From Enhygromyxa salina (GTDB lineage Bacteria; Myxococcota_A; Polyangia; Nannocystales; Nannocystaceae), in the NCBI RefSeq assembly GCF_002994615.1, contig NZ_PVNK01000127.1, positions 1 to 64,000 on the forward strand: a stretch of DNA of 64,000 nucleotides, in the 5' to 3' direction. How positions within the stretch are numbered: the stretch's first letter is position 1; each line of letters starts with the position of its first letter. A program made the position numbers and the translations under genes. Below, one piece after another: positions 54,625 to 62,384 of the stretch. The notes under the pieces are model-generated. The model saw only the letters and a list, made by a program, of their open reading frames with translations, did not search any database and was not told the DNA's origin.

Positions 54625-55422
54625 ATGCCGGGAGATCCGCGCGACCTGACCCGCAAGCTGCGAGCCCCCGCCCGCGGCGCGAGCTTCCTCGGCTGGACCG
54701 CGGTCATGCTCGCGGCCGTCGAGTCGCACAAGCTCATCGACCGCGGGCTCGGAGCGAGCGACGAGCAAGAGCAGATCTTCGAGCGCTACATGAAGACCTG
54801 GACCGCGGGGATCCTGCGCCTGATCGCGGTCGACGTGACCGTGGTCGGCGAGCTCCCGCCGCCGCCGAGCGGCCCGCGCCTGGTCGTCAGCAACCACCGC
54901 ACCGCCGTCGACATCCCCCTGCTCCTGACCTACTTCGGCGGCTCGGTCTTGAGCCGCGCGGATCTCGAGACCTGGCCGCTGCTCGGGCTCGCGGCCCAGA
55001 AGGCCCAGACGATCTTCGTCGACCGCGAGTCCAAGCACAGCGGCGCCCAGGCGATCCGCGCGATGCGAGCCCAGCTCCAGCGCGGCCGGACGATCTGTGT
55101 GTTCCCCGAAGGCACGACCCACGCGGGCGACGAGGTCCGGCCCTTCAACGCGGGCGCGTTCGCGGCCTCCCGCAAGCTCGGCGTCGAGTACCTGCCCGTC
55201 GGCCTCGCCTATCCGCCGGGCTCCGAGTTCACCGCCGACAGCTTCCTCGACCACGCCGCGAGCTTCGCCGGGCGTCGGCGCACGCCCGTGGCCATGGCCG
55301 TGGGCGCGCCCCTGCAGATCAGCGGGCGCGCGGCGGCGGTCCGCGACCAGGTCCACGCCGAGGTCCAGCGCCTGGTTGACCAGGCCCGGGCTGCGCTTGA
55401 CCGCTCTCAGCGCCCGGCGTAG
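54625..55422 (+). CDS. 1-acyl-sn-glycerol-3-phosphate acyltransferase-like (PlsC)
   Basis: This 265-residue acyltransferase adds an acyl group to a lysophospholipid. The HX4D catalytic motif is NHRTAVD, and the substrate motif is FPEGTTH; the FVDRESK segment between them is the usual motif II. One N-terminal hydrophobic stretch probably binds the membrane. ATG 54625 is selected; an upstream ATG (54559) would overlap the divergent gene. The SDR gene follows after about 9 bp. Confidence 0.88.
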   Translation: MPGDPRDLTRKLRAPARGASFLGWTAVMLAAVESHKLIDRGLGASDEQEQIFERYMKTWTAGILRLIAVDVTVVGELPPPPSGPRLVVSNHRTAVDIPLLLTYFGGSVLSRADLETWPLLGLAAQKAQTIFVDRESKHSGAQAIRAMRAQLQRGRTICVFPEGTTHAGDEVRPFNAGAFAASRKLGVEYLPVGLAYPPGSEFTADSFLDHAASFAGRRRTPVAMAVGAPLQISGRAAAVRDQVHAEVQRLVDQARAALDRSQRPA

Positions 55423-55431
55423 TTGATCGCC

Positions 55432-56247
55432 ATGCGTAGCCTCGACAAGCGCGTCGCCGTCGTCACCGGAGCCGCGAGCGGGATCGGCCGCGCGACCGCG
55501 AAGGCCCTGGCCGCCAAGGGCTGCGAGCTGGCGATCGCCGACCTCGACGAGGCCGGCCTGGCCGAGACCGCGCGCGAGCTGACCCGCGCGGGCGCCGAGC
55601 TCAGCACCCACATCGTCGATGTCGGCGACAGGCAGCGCATGCAGGCCTTCGCCGACGAGGTCATCGAGGCCCACGGCCGCGCCCACATCGTGATCAACAA
55701 CGCGGGCGTGACCGTCAACGCCACGCTCGAAGACCACGACCTCGACGACTTCGAGTGGATCGTCGGCGTCAACCTGTGGGGCGTCATCTACGGCTGCAAG
55801 TTCTTCCTCCCCCACCTCCAGGCCGCCGGCTGGGGCACCTTCGTCAACCTGTCGAGCATGTTCGGCCTGACCGGCGTGCCCTCGCAGTCGGCCTACTGCG
55901 CGACCAAGTTCGCCGTCCGCGGGTTCTCGGAGTCGCTGGCCATGGAGCTGGCCAACCAAAACATCGACGTGATCAGCGTCCACCCCGGCGGCATCCGGAC
56001 CAACATCGTCCGCAACAGTCGCGGGCCCGAGGACGCGGCCCGCCAGCGCGTCATCAACTGGTTCGATCGCCACGCGATGCCGCCCGAGAAGGCCGCGGCC
56101 AGGATCGTGTCGGCGATCGAGCGTCGGCGTCAGCGCGTGGTCATCACGCCCGAGGCGCGGGTGACCGATCTGCTCAAGCGCCTCTACCCGCCGCCGATCC
56201 CGAGGCGCCTCGCCAGCTGGGCGATCCGCAAGAGCAAGCTGGTTTAG
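55432..56247 (+). CDS. Short-chain dehydrogenase/reductase
   Basis: This 271-residue classical SDR has the cofactor motif TGAASGIG (N-terminal), NNAG and the catalytic Ser/Tyr/Lys set (VNLSSM...SAYCATK). An Asp after the second strand (IADLD) suggests NAD(H) preference. The C-terminal part is basic (PPIPRRLASWAIRKSK). ATG 55432 is better than TTG 55423. It follows the PlsC-like gene, so a lipid substrate is likely but unproven. A dispersed repeat starts right after the stop. Confidence 0.88.
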   Translation: MRSLDKRVAVVTGAASGIGRATAKALAAKGCELAIADLDEAGLAETARELTRAGAELSTHIVDVGDRQRMQAFADEVIEAHGRAHIVINNAGVTVNATLEDHDLDDFEWIVGVNLWGVIYGCKFFLPHLQAAGWGTFVNLSSMFGLTGVPSQSAYCATKFAVRGFSESLAMELANQNIDVISVHPGGIRTNIVRNSRGPEDAARQRVINWFDRHAMPPEKAAARIVSAIERRRQRVVITPEARVTDLLKRLYPPPIPRRLASWAIRKSKLV

Positions 56248-56421
56248 AAAGCCCTCGGCGAAAAGGCCAAGCAATGCATCGTGTCGCCTCGCGCCGGAAT
56301 TTTGGCCGAGGGCGCTAAGCCAAAACGCCGCTGTACCGGGCGTACTGTAAGTTTTGGCGACAAAGCCCTCGGCGAAAAGGCCAAGCGAGGCGGCGCGAGG
56401 TATTGCACCCCGGGCTGCTAG
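56248..56421. repeat. Near-complete copy of dispersed palindromic element, rearranged
   Basis: A 24-bp internal fragment (56248-56271) is joined to an almost full copy running from caatgcatcgtgtcgcctcg (56272) to the tip gggctgctag at about 56421. The left tip is missing. The internal hairpin gccaaaac/gttttggc and the gtac-cgggc-gtac core are conserved. It sits between the SDR stop and the Smr gene's 3' end. Confidence 0.8.
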
Positions 56422-56543
56422 GTCCCGGGCCCCGCAGGTGCCCTCCCCTTGCCGCGCGCGGCGGGTCGCTGCTTCGTCGCGGCTTCGCTCGGTCGGCGGA
56501 TATGAGCGTCTCGACGAGCCGCGTGGCCCCCCCCAAAGAGGGC

Positions 56544-57404
56544 TCACTCGTTGGGGCCGCGCAGGCGCACGATCGTCGCCCCCCAGCTGCCCTCGCCGTG
56601 GCCGCCGAGGCGGTAGTCCTCGACCAGCGGGTGCTTGTCGAGGAGGCTGTGGACGGTTCGCCGCAGCACGCCCTTGCCCTTGCCGTGGACGATCCGCAGG
56701 TCGCGGATGCCCCGCTGGTGGCAGACCTCGATGTACTCGCGGCACAGCGGCGCGACCTCTTTGGGCGAGAAATTGTGCAGGTCGAGCTCCCCGTCGACCG
56801 CGATCGCAGCCGCCTCGGCGCCGGCCTCCCCCGACGCCCCAGCCCAGGGCGCCCGCGACAACCCGCGCGGACCGGCGTCGCGCAGCGGCTTGGGTCGGCG
56901 CACGCGCCCTTCGTTGCCGCGAACGCGCCGCTCGAGGTCGCGGCGCAGCCACGCGCGGGCGCCCGCGAGCCCGAGCGAGCCCGTCTTGGCGTGGCGGCGC
57001 CAACTCCCGGCCACGCGGACCTCGAGGCAGCGCCGCAAGACCTCGCCGCGGAGCCGAGCCTCGACCACCCGCAGCTCGCCGAAGACCGCCGCGGCCACGA
57101 AGTCGAGGGCCAGCTCGCGCGCGTCCTCGAGCTGTTCGGCGTCGACCTCCTCGTCGCCGAGCGCGATGCCCTCGGTCCAGCCCGCGAAGCGCAGTCGGAT
57201 CAGCGTCGGGCAGACCCCAACCTCGATCCACTCGCCGCCCCGGGGGCCGAGCTCGACGCACTCGAGCTCCCGCCCGCCTTCGCCGCTCACATCACCGCGG
57301 TGGGCGAGCGCCAGCTCCCCCCGACACACGGCGACCAATTTTTCGACCTGCGCGAGCAGGCGCTCGACCTCGGCCTCGGTCGCGCGCCCGGACATTCGGG
57401 ACAC
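56544..57404 (-). CDS. Smr-domain protein (MutS2 C-terminal type)
   Basis: This 286-residue protein has a C-terminal Smr domain (about 207-286): DLHNFSPKEVAP gives the DLH motif, then RIVHGKGKGVLRRTVH (HGxG) and GEGSWGATIVRL. Smr domains cut or bind branched DNA and, in MutS2/SmrB-type proteins, rescue collided ribosomes by mRNA cleavage. The N-terminal 200 residues are unlike MutS2: a helical and Arg-rich region (about 120-180), so this is a stand-alone Smr protein. Flanked on both sides by copies of the palindromic element. Confidence 0.85.
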   Translation of the reverse strand: MSRMSGRATEAEVERLLAQVEKLVAVCRGELALAHRGDVSGEGGRELECVELGPRGGEWIEVGVCPTLIRLRFAGWTEGIALGDEEVDAEQLEDARELALDFVAAAVFGELRVVEARLRGEVLRRCLEVRVAGSWRRHAKTGSLGLAGARAWLRRDLERRVRGNEGRVRRPKPLRDAGPRGLSRAPWAGASGEAGAEAAAIAVDGELDLHNFSPKEVAPLCREYIEVCHQRGIRDLRIVHGKGKGVLRRTVHSLLDKHPLVEDYRLGGHGEGSWGATIVRLRGPNE

Positions 57405-57411
57405 TTAGCGC

Positions 57412-57579
57412 GCTAGCAGCCCGTGGTGCAATGCCTCGCGCCGCCTCGCTTGGCCTCTTCGCCGAGGGCTTTGTCGCAAAAACTTGCAGTACGCCCGGTA
57501 CAGCGGCGTTTTGGCTTCGCGCCCTCGGCCAAAATTCCGGCGCGAGGCGACACGAGGCATTGCACCACGGGCTGCTAGC
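57412..57579. mobile_element. 168-bp MITE-like element with perfect 27-bp terminal inverted repeats
   Basis: The ends gctagcagcccgtggtgcaa... (57412-57438) and the exact reverse complement (57553-57579) are identical over 27 bp. The inside has further inverted parts: gccctcggc pairs and gccaaaac/gttttggc arms. No protein is coded. Broken relatives are at 1-150, 19538, 45863 and 56248. Copies vary at one tip position (cccggggtg against cccgtggtg). A non-autonomous transposon or a REP/BIME-like element is possible; no transposase gene is in the window. Confidence 0.75.
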
Positions 57580-57754
57580 CCTGAATCAAGCGCTGCGCGC
57601 TCGACTCAGGCCTTCTAATCTTCAAGGGGCCTTTCAAAAAGGCCCCTCGCTGCGGCGGCAAAGCCCCCTCCGCTCACCCCAAACGCTCGCCTTGCGGCTC
57701 GTACTAGCCCTAAATCATTCAGCTTTTTGAATTCAGCGCTTGATTTAGGGCTAG
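57575..57754. repeat. Second inverted-repeat element abutting the MITE-like copy
   Basis: The 21-bp ends ctagccctgaatcaagcgctg (57575) and its reverse complement with one mismatch (57734-57754) enclose about 140 bp. A third ctagccctaaatca at 57704-57717 forms a 14-bp perfect hairpin arm with 57741-57754. A separate hairpin aggggcc/ggcccct lies at 57625-57647. It shares the ctagc of the first element's tip, so it probably inserted at, or arose from, that tip. Confidence 0.65.
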
Positions 57755-57890
57755 CAGCTCGCGCTCCAGAAAAATCGTGGCCCCAGAAATATTCAGCAGG
57801 AGGCCGAGTTGGGCCCCTCGCACCAGGCGGGACACCACCCCACCACCCCACCAACTCACCCCGCCCGGGAGTCAGAAAGACCCACGCTCC

Positions 57891-58052
57891 ATGTTCATCA
57901 CCATCGCCGCTGCCGTCGTCTGTGTCTCCGCCGCCGTGCTCCCCGCCGCCGCCGAGCTCCGCCGGATGAACGACGATCGCAACAACCCCACGCGCCTCCT
58001 CCAGGTCCCCACCCGCCGCTCGCAAGTCGAGCAGCTCCGGACCCACAGCTGA
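57891..58052 (+). CDS. Possible small exported peptide
   Basis: A 53-residue frame from ATG 57891 begins with a signal- or membrane-like stretch (FITIAAAVVCVSAAVLPAAA) followed by a short Arg/Asn-rich tail. No strong RBS and no family. It is between the repeat elements and the DUF3604 gene. Could be chance. Confidence 0.35.
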   Translation: MFITIAAAVVCVSAAVLPAAAELRRMNDDRNNPTRLLQVPTRRSQVEQLRTHS

Positions 58053-58126
58053 GCCCGGTGGCCCCCCTGGCCTCGCCCGCGCCCACGTCCTCGATGGACT
58101 GGCGTGGGCCTCGTTGTTTCAGCGGC

Positions 58127-60037
58127 TCAGTTCCAGATCGGGCTGGTCCACGCGCGCTCTTGGATCACGTCGACCGCGGTCTCACACGAAGCGGGCAGCT
58201 CCTCGCCCGCGGCCTCGAGCGCGTTGCAGTCGCGGGTCGACCAGCGACACACGGGCTCCTCGACGACCCGAGCGTAGTACCAGGCCCGCTCTTCGGGGTT
58301 GTAGTTGGGGTCGACCCAGTACCCACACAGCTGGGCCTGACCGCTGCCTTGGGTCTCGCAGGTCGTGACGTCGACCGTCCCGCCGCCGATCTCCCCAGCG
58401 ATCTCGAACACCTCGACGCGCGACTGCCCCTCGCCGTCGACCCAGCCCTTGATGATCTGGATCCGCTCGAGATCGGTCCCGGGCACCTCGGCGGTCCCCG
58501 GGTCCTTGAGCGCCTGAACGACGAAGCCCGGCGCCGACGCGCCCTCGGGCTGGGCGGGGAGATCGCCGCCCATCGGGACCCCGCGCTCGTAGCCGAGCTC
58601 GACCAGATCCCCGCGCGAGCAGATGTCGTCCGGGAGCTCCCACCCGCCGAACATCCGCACGGCCATGCGTGTACCCGAGGTCCCGAAGGTCTCGCGCCGC
58701 CGCATCGCGTCGAAGATCGCTTCGCGGCTGTTCTCCTCGGCCCAGACCGCGATCAAGCCGCCCGGCGAGTTTTGCGGTCCGCCCGGCAAGGTCCCGGTCA
58801 GGCGCTGCCGCGACGAGCCCTCGGCGGCCCCGAAGTGACCGGGGAAGGCGTACTCCTCGACCGCGCCGGGCGTGCCGTTGTGGGTATCCGTGCTCGCCAT
58901 CAGCCCGAGCTTGTAAGGGTTGACGCCGATCCGCTCGTGCTCGCGCAGGCCCTCGTTGAGGATCCCGCGGACGAAGTCGAGGCGTGAGACGCAGCCAGCG
59001 TTGACCATGCCCTGCATCCCGGTCCCGTCACCGCAGTCTTCGAAGTCGTCGGTCCGCAGCTTCTCGAACTCGCACAGCTCGTCGGGCGCGCCGAGCGGGC
59101 TCGCGAGGCCGTTGCTGCACTCGCTGTCGCCCTTGTGCTGGAACACCTCGATCAGCGGCTCGAGCTCGGCGCGGAGGCCCGCGAGCTCGACCTCGTCGCC
59201 GTCGGGGTACTCGACCACGAACATGTTGCCGTTGGACCAGTTGGTGTTGTGCGGGATCGCGAGCACGTCACAGCCGTTGAGCCCCTCGATGCAGTCGCGC
59301 TTGAGCGTCCGCCACAGCCCCCAAAAGTCGGGCTCCTCGAAGTGCGAGGCCGGGATCGCCGGGACCTTCTCGCTGCGAAAGATGACGTTGCGATGGAGGT
59401 TGGACAGGGTCTTGGCCCCGGACCACTCGTAGGCGACGAAGCTGGTGAAGCTGCACGCGGCGCTGCGATCGTAGGCCGCTTCGGCGGCTTCTTGGGTCCG
59501 CGCCCACGCGTCGCCCAGGTAGCTCGGGCAGTCGCTGACCTCGCACACGGCTTTGGGCCGCACGGGGCTCTGCGCGGCCAGACCCAAGCCCAGCTGCACG
59601 AGCACCGCGGGGTCGCCCTCGCGCAGGCCGATGCACAGATCGCTGGTGTAGGCTGGCGAGTCTGGATCTTTGCAGGCCGCGACCTCACCGAGGTACTCGC
59701 CGTGGTCGGTCACGGCCGCGAAGTCGAGCGGCCGCGGGAGCTGGACCGTCTGCGTGCCGCCGTCGGCGTCAGGCAGCTCGACGGCCTCGCCCCGGGCGAA
59801 GTCGTAGGCGCCGAAGGGATCGACGTTGACCTGGTTGATGTACGCGTCGAATGAATAGCTGGTGTGGACGTGGAGGTCGCCGAAGTAGACGTTGCGCAGC
59901 GGGTTGTTGTCGCTGCAGGGCTCGCGGACCTCGACGAAGGGCGGCTCCTTGGGGGGCTTGCACCCGGACAGCGCGAGGGTCGTGAGCACGAGCCCGAGGG
60001 CCGAAATTCGCAGCGAGGAGCGGGCGACGGATGCCAT
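58127..60037 (-). CDS. DUF3604-type lipoprotein
   Basis: This 636-residue lipoprotein (lipobox ALSGC) has near its N-terminus YFGDLHVHTSYSFDAY, a PHP-like metal-binding motif, then DFAAVTDHGEYLGE, and later IPHNTNWSNGNMF, MASTDTHNGTPGAVEEYAF and ENSREAIFDAMRRRETFGTSGTRM. These are the landmarks of DUF3604 proteins, related to PHP/metallophosphoesterase hydrolases; exact substrate is unknown. Several Cys pairs fit an extracytoplasmic place. ATG 60037 is preferred over GTG 60055. Confidence 0.85.
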   Translation of the reverse strand: MASVARSSLRISALGLVLTTLALSGCKPPKEPPFVEVREPCSDNNPLRNVYFGDLHVHTSYSFDAYINQVNVDPFGAYDFARGEAVELPDADGGTQTVQLPRPLDFAAVTDHGEYLGEVAACKDPDSPAYTSDLCIGLREGDPAVLVQLGLGLAAQSPVRPKAVCEVSDCPSYLGDAWARTQEAAEAAYDRSAACSFTSFVAYEWSGAKTLSNLHRNVIFRSEKVPAIPASHFEEPDFWGLWRTLKRDCIEGLNGCDVLAIPHNTNWSNGNMFVVEYPDGDEVELAGLRAELEPLIEVFQHKGDSECSNGLASPLGAPDELCEFEKLRTDDFEDCGDGTGMQGMVNAGCVSRLDFVRGILNEGLREHERIGVNPYKLGLMASTDTHNGTPGAVEEYAFPGHFGAAEGSSRQRLTGTLPGGPQNSPGGLIAVWAEENSREAIFDAMRRRETFGTSGTRMAVRMFGGWELPDDICSRGDLVELGYERGVPMGGDLPAQPEGASAPGFVVQALKDPGTAEVPGTDLERIQIIKGWVDGEGQSRVEVFEIAGEIGGGTVDVTTCETQGSGQAQLCGYWVDPNYNPEERAWYYARVVEEPVCRWSTRDCNALEAAGEELPASCETAVDVIQERAWTSPIWN

Positions 60038-60165
60038 CGCGGGTGAGCTTGCCACGCCGAGGCGATCGATGCCCTGACTCTGGCCGCAGTTCGGCCCGCG
60101 ATGGATCGAATCAGGACACTGATCGATCGCCCAGGCCTCGGTCCGGGTGCTATCCTTCGCCCATC

Positions 60166-61011
60166 ATGAGGGTGCGGCTGCGGAGCCCGTTCGCGGATCT
60201 CGAGCTGCGGGCAAGTGGAGTGGGCGAGACCCGCGAGCGCTTCCGCGACCGTGACTCGGCCTTCGCGCTCTTGCGTCCTGCGCTCGCCGAGCTCGACCCG
60301 ACGCAGGGCCGACGCCTGCGCTCGCTGCTGTTCGAGGCCGGCGACGCTCCAGCCTCGCTCGACGACCACGAGCTGGCCCAGCGGGTCGCCCGACTGATCG
60401 TCCGCGGCGACATCGCGGTCGTCGTCCGCCCGCGCGCGCCGATGGTGAGCGGTCTGACCAAGGCCTTCGAGGCCTACAGCGAGCGTTCGCTGGCCCCGGT
60501 CCTCCCGCCGCTCGTCGACGCCGACCACTGGATCGAATTCGCGCTCCAGACCGAGACCGGTGACCCGATCGCTGGCGTCCGCTGCGAGATCACGATGCCC
60601 TGGGGCCTGGTGATCACCCGCACGACCGACCGGCTCGGTCTGATTCGCCTCGAGCACCTGCCCGACACCGGGCAGTGCCTGATCCGCTTCCCCGAGCTCG
60701 ACGACGAGCCGGAGGAGACGACCGAGGAGCCCGACGAGTGGGAGCTCGTCGAGACCTACAGCGAAGACGAGATCCTCGAGCCCACGAGCGGCGGCCCCGG
60801 TCCCCGCGACAACGAGACCGAGACGCCACCCGACGACTGGGCCCTGACCGCCGCCCACTCCGACCACGAGCAGCCCGAGCTCACCACTCGCTCGGACGAT
60901 CCTGGCAGCGACGGCGGCTCCTCCTCTCCGAGCGAGCCCGACGACTGGGCCCTGACCGCCGCCCACTCCGACCACGAGCAGCCCGAGCTCGGTCAATCCA
61001 CGGTCAAGTAG
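60166..61011 (+). CDS. Protein with T6SS-adaptor-like beta domain and C-terminal acidic repeats
   Basis: This 281-residue soluble protein has no signal peptide. Residues 1-115 are unassigned. Residues 120-180 (WIEFALQTETGDPIAGVRCE, TTDRLGLIRLEHLPDTGQCL, IRFPELDD) resemble the carboxypeptidase-regulatory-like module (D..G.PI.G..Y...lpdG...tD..G......lp.G.c.i.fP) that I know from proteins beside VgrG/PAAR and T6SS effectors. The tail is acidic, with three repeats of a PDxWxLxxxxS(D/E)xEx.PE(L/P) unit; the last two (222-239, 258-275) are identical. It ends 2 bp before the metallopeptidase gene at 61014. Adaptor or loading role is inferred. Confidence 0.6.
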   Translation: MRVRLRSPFADLELRASGVGETRERFRDRDSAFALLRPALAELDPTQGRRLRSLLFEAGDAPASLDDHELAQRVARLIVRGDIAVVVRPRAPMVSGLTKAFEAYSERSLAPVLPPLVDADHWIEFALQTETGDPIAGVRCEITMPWGLVITRTTDRLGLIRLEHLPDTGQCLIRFPELDDEPEETTEEPDEWELVETYSEDEILEPTSGGPGPRDNETETPPDDWALTAAHSDHEQPELTTRSDDPGSDGGSSSPSEPDDWALTAAHSDHEQPELGQSTVK

Positions 61012-61013
61012 CC

Positions 61014-62375
61014 ATGTCCAAGAAGCACTTCCTCAACGTCGCCTACAAAGACCTCAAGAACCCTGGCAGCCGGCACTTCGGCTCGCACACCAAGTTGGGT
61101 ATCAACAAACAGATCGTGCTGAGCCTTCGGCGTGGCAGCGGTCCGCAACCTCAGATCCACTGGGACGTCACCCACGCCGAGACCGACGACGAGATCTTCT
61201 TGCCCGACCCCGTATTCGTTGCGTGCGGGACCAACGGCGACAAGACCAAGCTCTACTTCGACATGCGCCTCCCGGACATCGGGGGCATCGACTACACCGT
61301 GATGTGTCGCTTTGGCGACTCCCCGCGCCAGCACAAGGTCGCCGAGTTCCAGACCTGGCGGCGAATCATGCTCAGCGTCCAGTGCCCCAACAACGACTGT
61401 CTGCGAGTGTTCAACAGCGCCTTCCCCAAGGTCAAGGCCGCATTCAAGGCTGCCTACATCGACGTCATCAAGAACGGCGTCATCGTTGATGGTGAAGAGC
61501 GGACGGCGGAGCGGCTGGGCGGCGCTCGCTGTGAGATGTACCTGACCTTCAAACTGCCCAGGTGGGAGTGCTACGGCCAGAAATTCGAACTCAAGGTGAC
61601 CCGCGACAGCGTCACGGGCCACCGGCTGTGGTCCAAGTCCGGCGACCTGCTCGTGCTCGACATGAGCGACAGTGAACACTTCCGCCCTCAGGTCCCCGGC
61701 ACCGACGGCGACCTCGGGTACATCGAAGCGATCAAGGTCACCTGCGAGGGCGAGACCTTGCTCGAGATGCCAGCGGAACGCAACTTCTTCCCGCCCGAGG
61801 AGACGGAGGCCTACGAGAAGCTGTGCAAGATCCGCAAAGACAACGTGGTCGTGGTCGACAAAGACAGCGTCGAGGCCGCGACGGACATGATCCTCGACCT
61901 CAACTCCGAGCCGCTGGCCGCGGCCAAGACCAAGCTCGCGCAGGGCAAACAGATCGAGATCAGCGTGACCATGGGCCTCGAACAATATGGCCGCACGGCG
62001 GGCGGCGCCACCCAGCGCCTTCCCTCGTTCGATCTGACCTTCTACCCCGACAGCACGGCCAAGAAGCTGGCCGGCGTCATGACCCACGAGATGGCCCACA
62101 CCATGGGCCTGGTCAAGCAGTTCGAGAACGACAAGACCGGCACGCCGTTCGAGAACCTGATGTACCACGGCAACGACTACGGCGGGAGCGGGCCGCACTG
62201 TCGCAACAATGGCAAGCAGGTCGCTACCGGCTCCACAGTATCGGGGTACACCTACGAGTACGACGCGAGCAATGGGCCGCTGTGTACGATGCACTACAAG
62301 ACCGACGACGGCGTCGACGACGGCAAGTTCTGCCTCAACTGCCAGGGCCAGCTGCGCCGAGCCACGCTCCCCTGA
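61014..62375 (+). CDS. Signal-less zinc metallopeptidase-like protein
   Basis: The 453-residue protein has no signal peptide. The N-terminal 330 residues are beta-rich and unlike known domains, with paired Cys (VQCPNNDCLRVFN). The C-terminal part has MTHEMAHTMGLV (His358, Glu359, His362, Gly365), then GGSGPHC, a possible Met-turn LCTMHY (423-428) and a CxxC pair (Cys440, Cys443: FCLNCQGQLRR). The opposite-strand gene at 62385 shares these C-terminal blocks. A secreted toxin (T6SS or contractile-injection cargo) is one possibility given the adaptor-like neighbour; an intracellular protease is the alternative. Confidence 0.7.
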   Translation: MSKKHFLNVAYKDLKNPGSRHFGSHTKLGINKQIVLSLRRGSGPQPQIHWDVTHAETDDEIFLPDPVFVACGTNGDKTKLYFDMRLPDIGGIDYTVMCRFGDSPRQHKVAEFQTWRRIMLSVQCPNNDCLRVFNSAFPKVKAAFKAAYIDVIKNGVIVDGEERTAERLGGARCEMYLTFKLPRWECYGQKFELKVTRDSVTGHRLWSKSGDLLVLDMSDSEHFRPQVPGTDGDLGYIEAIKVTCEGETLLEMPAERNFFPPEETEAYEKLCKIRKDNVVVVDKDSVEAATDMILDLNSEPLAAAKTKLAQGKQIEISVTMGLEQYGRTAGGATQRLPSFDLTFYPDSTAKKLAGVMTHEMAHTMGLVKQFENDKTGTPFENLMYHGNDYGGSGPHCRNNGKQVATGSTVSGYTYEYDASNGPLCTMHYKTDDGVDDGKFCLNCQGQLRRATLP

Positions 62376-62384
62376 GCTCGCCGC

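Noticed and set aside
54583..57261. 892-codon minus-strand open frame across plsC, SDR and Smr genes
   Set aside because: It crosses three recognisable genes and a repeat, has Arg/Gly-rich composition and no domain.
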